Of a stretch of DNA of 64,000 nt, positions 58,912-64,000 are shown one piece after another. Numbering within the stretch: position 1 is the first letter of the stretch; the number at the start of each line of letters is the position of its first letter. Source of the DNA: Aciditerrimonas ferrireducens (GTDB lineage Bacteria; Actinomycetota; Acidimicrobiia; Acidimicrobiales; UBA8190); assembly GCF_023130475.1 (NCBI RefSeq), contig NZ_JAKHEX010000001.1, positions 248,001-312,000 of the forward strand. Reading direction: 5' to 3'. The notes below the pieces were generated by a model. The model had not been told where the DNA came from. It made no database searches and saw only the letters and a program-made list of their open reading frames with translations. The translations under genes and the position numbers were made by a program.

Positions 58912-60464
58912 GGGCCCTGCTGTCGGTCTACGACAAGACCGGGGTGGTCGAGCTGGCCCGGGGCCTCGTGGCCCTGGGCGCCGAGCTCGTCTCCTCGGGG
59001 GGGACCGCCCGGGCCCTCCAGGAGGCCGGGGTGCCGGTCCGCCAGGTCGAGGAGCTCACCGGCTTCCCCGAGATCCTCGGCCACCGGGTCGTGACCCTCC
59101 ACCCCAAGGTCCACGGCGGCATCCTCGCCGACCGGGACCGCCCCGAGCACCGGGCCGACCTCGACCGCCACGGGATCGAACCCATCGACCTCGTGGTCGT
59201 CAACCTCTACCCCTTCGCCCAGGACCCCTCGGTGGAGCTCATCGACATCGGCGGCCCGGCCATGGTCCGCGCCGCCGCCAAGAACCACCAGCACGTCACC
59301 GTCGTGGTCGACCCCGCCGACTACCAGCCGGTCCTCGACGAGCTCCGGGCCGCCGGCCAGGTCGCCCCGGCCACCCGGCGCCGCCTGGCGGCCAAGGCCT
59401 TCGCCCTCACCAGCGCCTATGACGCCCGGGTCGCCGAGTGGCTCGCCCAGCCGGCCGGGACCTCTGGCGAGTCGGCCGAGGGGTCCGGCGGGCCGGCCTC
59501 GGCCCTCCTGCCCGAGCGCCTGACCCTGGTGCTCGAGCGCAGCGGGGAGGCCCTGCGCTACGGGGAGAACCCCCACCAGCGGGCCGCCCGCTACCGCCTG
59601 GTCGGGGAACCGGGCTTCTGGGACCAGGTGGTCCAGCACGCCGGGGTGCCCCTCTCCTACCTGAACCTCTACGACGCGGACGCCGCCTGGACCCTCGTCC
59701 ACGATCTGGCCGCCTGGTCCGGGCAGCCCGCGGCGGTGATCGTGAAGCACGCCAACCCCTGCGGGGCGGCGGTCGCCCCCAGCCTCGCCGAGGCCTACCG
59801 CCGGGCCTACCAGGCCGACGAGCGCTCGGCCTTCGGGGGCATCGTCGCCCTCTCGGCCCCCCTCGACTCCGAGACGGCCGCCGCCATGGTCCAGGCCGCC
59901 CAGGCCGACGTCGTCCTGGCCCCCGGCTACGAGCCGGGGACCGTGGCCGAGCTCCAGGCCCGCCGCAAGAGCACCCGGGTCCTCGAAGCCCCGCCGCCCA
60001 GCCCGCCCCTCCGGCACTTCCGGCAGATCGCCGGGGGCTTCCTCGTCCAGGACCCCCCGGGGTGCCGGGCCCCCCGGTCGACCTGGCGGGTGGTCACGAA
60101 GCGCCAGCCGGACGAGGCCGAGTGGCGCGACGCCGAGCTGGCCTGGCGGATCTGCGCCCAGGTGAAGTCGAACGCCATCGTCCTCGTGAAGGACGGCCAG
60201 GCGGTCGGCATCGGGGCGGGCCAGCAGAACCGGGTCCAGGCCGGCGAGATCGCCGCCCAGAAGGCCGCCGGCCGGGCCGCCGGGGGGGCCTGCGCCTCCG
60301 ACGCCTTCTACCCCTTCCCCGACGGGGTCGAGGCGGCCGCCGCCGCCGGGGTGGCGGTCGTCGTCCAGCCCGGCGGGTCGGTCCGCGACGAGGAGGTCGT
60401 GGCGGCCGCCGACCGGCTCGGCCTGGCCATGGTCTTCACCGGCGAACGGCAGTTCCTCCACTGA
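58908..60464 (+). CDS. purH: Bifunctional AICAR formyltransferase/IMP cyclohydrolase
   Basis: PurH carries out the last two purine steps to IMP. The N-terminal cyclohydrolase domain begins [20 protein letters not shown] and has [13 protein letters not shown]. The formyltransferase domain has [36 protein letters not shown], and [23 protein letters not shown] 58908 with AGAGGAGG 7 nt upstream fits the protein start and overlaps purN; the end overlaps folD. Length 518 aa. An earlier in-frame ATG would only add unrelated residues from purN. Confidence 0.96.
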   Translation: MRALLSVYDKTGVVELARGLVALGAELVSSGGTARALQEAGVPVRQVEELTGFPEILGHRVVTLHPKVHGGILADRDRPEHRADLDRHGIEPIDLVVVNLYPFAQDPSVELIDIGGPAMVRAAAKNHQHVTVVVDPADYQPVLDELRAAGQVAPATRRRLAAKAFALTSAYDARVAEWLAQPAGTSGESAEGSGGPASALLPERLTLVLERSGEALRYGENPHQRAARYRLVGEPGFWDQVVQHAGVPLSYLNLYDADAAWTLVHDLAAWSGQPAAVIVKHANPCGAAVAPSLAEAYRRAYQADERSAFGGIVALSAPLDSETAAAMVQAAQADVVLAPGYEPGTVAELQARRKSTRVLEAPPPSPPLRHFRQIAGGFLVQDPPGCRAPRSTWRVVTKRQPDEAEWRDAELAWRICAQVKSNAIVLVKDGQAVGIGAGQQNRVQAGEIAAQKAAGRAAGGACASDAFYPFPDGVEAAAAAGVAVVVQPGGSVRDEEVVAAADRLGLAMVFTGERQFLH

Positions 60465-61321
60465 TGGCCGCCGAGAAGCTCGACGGGGAAGCCATGGCCG
60501 CCCGGGTCCGCGCCGAGGTGGCGGCCGAGGTGGCCGCGCTCGGTGCCCAGGGCCGCCAGGTCTGCCTGGCCACCGTCCTGGTCGGCGACGACCCGGCCTC
60601 CAGCCGCTACGTGGCCATGAAGCAGCAGGACTGCGCCGAGGTCGGCATCGTGACCAAGAGCCACCACCTGCCCGCCGACCTGGGCCAGGACGACCTCCTC
60701 GCCCTCCTGGGGGCCCTCAACGCCGACCCCACGGTCCACGGCATCCTCCTCCAGCTGCCCCTGCCTGCCCACCTCGACGAGCAGGCCGCCCTCTTGGCCA
60801 TCGACCCGGCCAAGGACGTCGACGGCCTCCACCCCGTCAACCTCGGCCGGCTCGTCATGGGCACCCCCGGTCTCCTGCCCTGCACCCCGGCCGGCATCGT
60901 CGAGCTTTTGGCCGCCCACCAGGTGCCGGTGGAGGGCCGCCACGTCGTGGTCGTCGGCCGGGGCCTCACCATCGGCCGGCCCCTGGCCCTCCTCCTGGCC
61001 CTCAAGCGGCCCGGCTGCAACGCCGCGGTCACCGTCGTCCACACCGGGGTCCCCGACCTCGAGGCCTACGTCCGCCAGGCCGACGTCCTCGTGGCTGCAG
61101 CCGGCCACGCCAACCTGGTGAAGGCCGCTTGGGTGAAGCCCGGGGCCGCCGTCGTCGCCGCCGGGACCTCCTTCGCCGGCCGCCGGCTCCTCTCCGACGT
61201 CGAGGAGGAGGCCGCCGAGGTGGCCGGCTGGATGACCCCCCGGATCGGCGGGGTGGGGCCCATGACCCGGGCCATGCTGCTCCGCAACACCCTCCTCGCC
61301 GCGACCGGGGCCGGCCGCTGA
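60464..61321 (+). CDS. folD: Methylenetetrahydrofolate dehydrogenase/cyclohydrolase
   Basis: FolD makes 10-formyl-THF, the cofactor of PurN and PurH next door. Catalytic region [20 protein letters not shown] (Tyr and Lys), [32 protein letters not shown], and the Rossmann part [18 protein letters not shown]. The end has [19 protein letters not shown]. Length 285 aa. The start overlaps the purH stop by one base. Confidence 0.96.
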   Translation: MAAEKLDGEAMAARVRAEVAAEVAALGAQGRQVCLATVLVGDDPASSRYVAMKQQDCAEVGIVTKSHHLPADLGQDDLLALLGALNADPTVHGILLQLPLPAHLDEQAALLAIDPAKDVDGLHPVNLGRLVMGTPGLLPCTPAGIVELLAAHQVPVEGRHVVVVGRGLTIGRPLALLLALKRPGCNAAVTVVHTGVPDLEAYVRQADVLVAAAGHANLVKAAWVKPGAAVVAAGTSFAGRRLLSDVEEEAAEVAGWMTPRIGGVGPMTRAMLLRNTLLAATGAGR

Positions 61322-61388
61322 CCGCCCGGGTCGGCCCGGTGCCGAGCCGCCTGGGGGTCTGGCCCAGGCTCAGTAGGCTCCAGGGGCC

Positions 61389-62255
61389 ATGACCAGCATC
61401 GCCGAGCTCCTGGCGGCCGGGCGGACGGTGTCCTTCGAGTTCTTCCCGCCCCGGACCGACGCCGAGCAGGCCCGCCTGGTCCGGACCCTCCGGGAGCTCG
61501 AGCCCCTCCGACCCTCCTTCGTCTCGGTCACCCAGCGCGGCGGGCCCAGCGCCCGGCAGCGGACCTTCGACCTGGTCACCGGCATGCTCCGGACCACCAC
61601 CCTCCTGCCCATGGCCCACCTCACCTGCGTCGGCCAGACCCGCCTGGAGCTCGCCGAGGCCCTCGTCGCCTACCGGCGGGCCGGGGTCGAGAACCTCATG
61701 GCCCTTGGCGGGGACCCCCTCGAGCAGCCCGGGGCCCCCGAGGGCGAACTGCGCCACGCCCTCGAGCTGGTCGAACTGGCCCGTGCCATCGGCGGCTTCA
61801 CCATCGGGGTGGCCGCCCACCCCCTCGGCCACCCCCGCAGCCCCGACCTGGCCACCGACCGGCGGTTCCTCGCGGCCAAGCTCCAGCTCGCCGACTTCGC
61901 CGTCACCCAGTTCTTCTTCTGCGCCGACGACTACCGCCGTCTCGTCGCCGACCTGGGGGAGCTCGGGGTGGCGAAGCCGGTCCTGCCCGGCATCATGCCG
62001 GTCACCAGCCTCCGCTCGGTGCCCCGCATGGCCGAGATGGGTGCCGCCGTGCCCGGGGCACAGGTGGCCCGCCTGGAAGCGGCCCACGCCCGTGGCGGCG
62101 ACGAGGCTGTCCGGGCCGAGGGCCTGGCCCTGGCCCGGGCGCTGTGCGAGGAGCTCCTGGATCTGGGGGTGCCGGGCCTGCACTTCTACACCCTCAACCA
62201 GTCCCGGGCGACCCGGGAGCTGGCCACCGCCCTGGGCCTCGCCCCGGTGGCCTGA
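61389..62255 (+). CDS. metF: 5,10-methylenetetrahydrofolate reductase
   Basis: MetF reduces methylene-THF to methyl-THF for methionine synthesis, using FAD. It starts [20 protein letters not shown], with the catalytic glutamate in the FEFFPP motif, then [28 protein letters not shown], and [13 protein letters not shown]. Length 288 aa. TAGGCT 9 nt upstream of the ATG suggests a leaderless start separate from folD. Confidence 0.96.
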   Translation: MTSIAELLAAGRTVSFEFFPPRTDAEQARLVRTLRELEPLRPSFVSVTQRGGPSARQRTFDLVTGMLRTTTLLPMAHLTCVGQTRLELAEALVAYRRAGVENLMALGGDPLEQPGAPEGELRHALELVELARAIGGFTIGVAAHPLGHPRSPDLATDRRFLAAKLQLADFAVTQFFFCADDYRRLVADLGELGVAKPVLPGIMPVTSLRSVPRMAEMGAAVPGAQVARLEAAHARGGDEAVRAEGLALARALCEELLDLGVPGLHFYTLNQSRATRELATALGLAPVA

Positions 62256-62415
62256 GGGTCGGCCGGGGCCGGGGCCGGGGGGCCGGGGCGGGGTCCGCTC
62301 CGGCCCACCACGAATCACAACGCTGCACACAAACTCCACAACGGCGCCGAGGACCGGTCGGTCCTCCCCCCTCGGTTCGCCCCGCCGCCACGGCGGGTCG
62401 CCGGAGCCCGGCCGG
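62256..62415. other. GC-repeat-rich gap before icd
   Basis: The gap between metF and icd starts with a run of GGCCGGGGCC-type simple repeats (about 62267-62292), which can stack into stems and may end metF transcription. The rest shows no gene or RNA. Confidence 0.5.
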
Positions 62416-62428
62416 TAGGCTCGCCGCC

Positions 62429-63625
<1,197 letters not shown>

Positions 63626-63722
63626 GGGACCGGTTCGGGTCGAGCACCCGGGGCTGGTGGGCGCCCCGGCCACCGACCGCCGGTCTGGCCGCCCGACGAG
63701 GGGCGCCGCTAGCCTCCAGGGC

Positions 63723-64000
63723 ATGGCCAGCACGAAGACCCCCATGCACGTGACGGTGACCGGCGCTGCCGGACAGATCGGCTACGCCCTGCTCTTCCGG
63801 ATCGCTTCGGGCCAGCTGCTCGGGCCGGACCAGCCGGTGGTGCTGCGCCTGCTGGAGATCGAGCCGGCCATGGCGGCCCTAGAGGGGGTGGTGATGGAGC
63901 TGGAGGACTGCGCCTTCCCCCTGTTGGCCGGGATCGAGACGACCTCGGACCTGAAAGTGGCCTTCGAGGGGACCTCCTGGGCTCTCCTCGTGGGCTCGGT
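63723..64000 (+). CDS. mdh: Malate dehydrogenase (partial, runs off the window)
   Basis: The reading frame from ATG 63723 gives [20 protein letters not shown], the Rossmann glycine motif of malate dehydrogenase, then [20 protein letters not shown] and [15 protein letters not shown], all typical of the Mdh group with the GAAGQIGY motif. About 92 residues are present; the rest lies beyond the window. TAGCCT ends 7 nt before the ATG. Confidence 0.93.
   Translation, partial: MASTKTPMHVTVTGAAGQIGYALLFRIASGQLLGPDQPVVLRLLEIEPAMAALEGVVMELEDCAFPLLAGIETTSDLKVAFEGTSWALLVGS

Overview
The window is a very GC-rich bacterial chromosome segment. Gene order points to Actinobacteria: spc/alpha ribosomal genes running into truA-rplM-rpsI-glmM-glmS, then acpS-nnr-alr-tsaE-tsaB-rimI-tsaD-groESL. 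Zinc-ribbon forms of S14, S4 and L36, a zinc-lid adenylate kinase, many GTG starts and apparently leaderless promoters agree. My best guess is an Acidimicrobiia-like lineage; this is inferred from gene order and protein style, not from a marker comparison.

Layout. 1-11.7 kb: ribosomal proteins, secY, adk, map, infA, rpoA, truA. 11.7-25 kb: cell-wall precursor genes (glmM, glmS, alr), acpS, nnr, a hydrolase, a type-4 uracil-DNA glycosylase, the tRNA t6A genes tsaE/B/D with rimI, and groES-groEL behind a CIRCE operator. 25-28.2 kb: a ferredoxin under a palindromic operator, a LapA-like membrane protein, a membrane glycosyltransferase-like protein and a Nudix hydrolase. 28.3-35.3 kb: a LacI-family regulator and a small catabolic cluster (C-C hydrolase-like protein, hydroxyisobutyrate-dehydrogenase-like protein, M24 hydrolase, acyl-CoA dehydrogenase, amidohydrolase). 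Three matching operator-like palindromes link the regulator to these genes. 35.5-49.4 kb: a type III-B CRISPR-Cas locus. 49.6-64 kb: guaB3, guaA, a UvrD/PcrA helicase (frameshifted), a small ORF plus nucleotidyltransferase pair, a B12-binding protein, sucCD, purN, purH, folD, metF, icd and the start of mdh.

The CRISPR locus is the main accessory system. It reads cmr1-cas10-cmr3-cmr4-cmr5-cmr6-csx16-(CARF-RelE)-(Csb2/Cas6-like)-(cas4-cas1)-cas2-array, all on the + strand, mostly with 4-14 nt overlaps. Cas10 keeps its HD and GGDD motifs, so it should make cyclic oligoadenylate. A CARF protein with a RelE-like C-terminus is the likely effector, and Csx16 is a likely off-switch. The cmr1 reading frame opens with a hairpin plus seven T, which looks like an intrinsic terminator and may act as a translation-coupled attenuator. 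The adaptation gene cas4-cas1 is interrupted by a frame change that removes a conserved segment. The array has 16 repeats of 36 bp and 15 spacers of 35-40 bp, with a degenerate last repeat.

No intergenic stretch exceeds 300 bases apart from the array itself. I saw no tRNA or rRNA gene, insertion sequence or attachment site.
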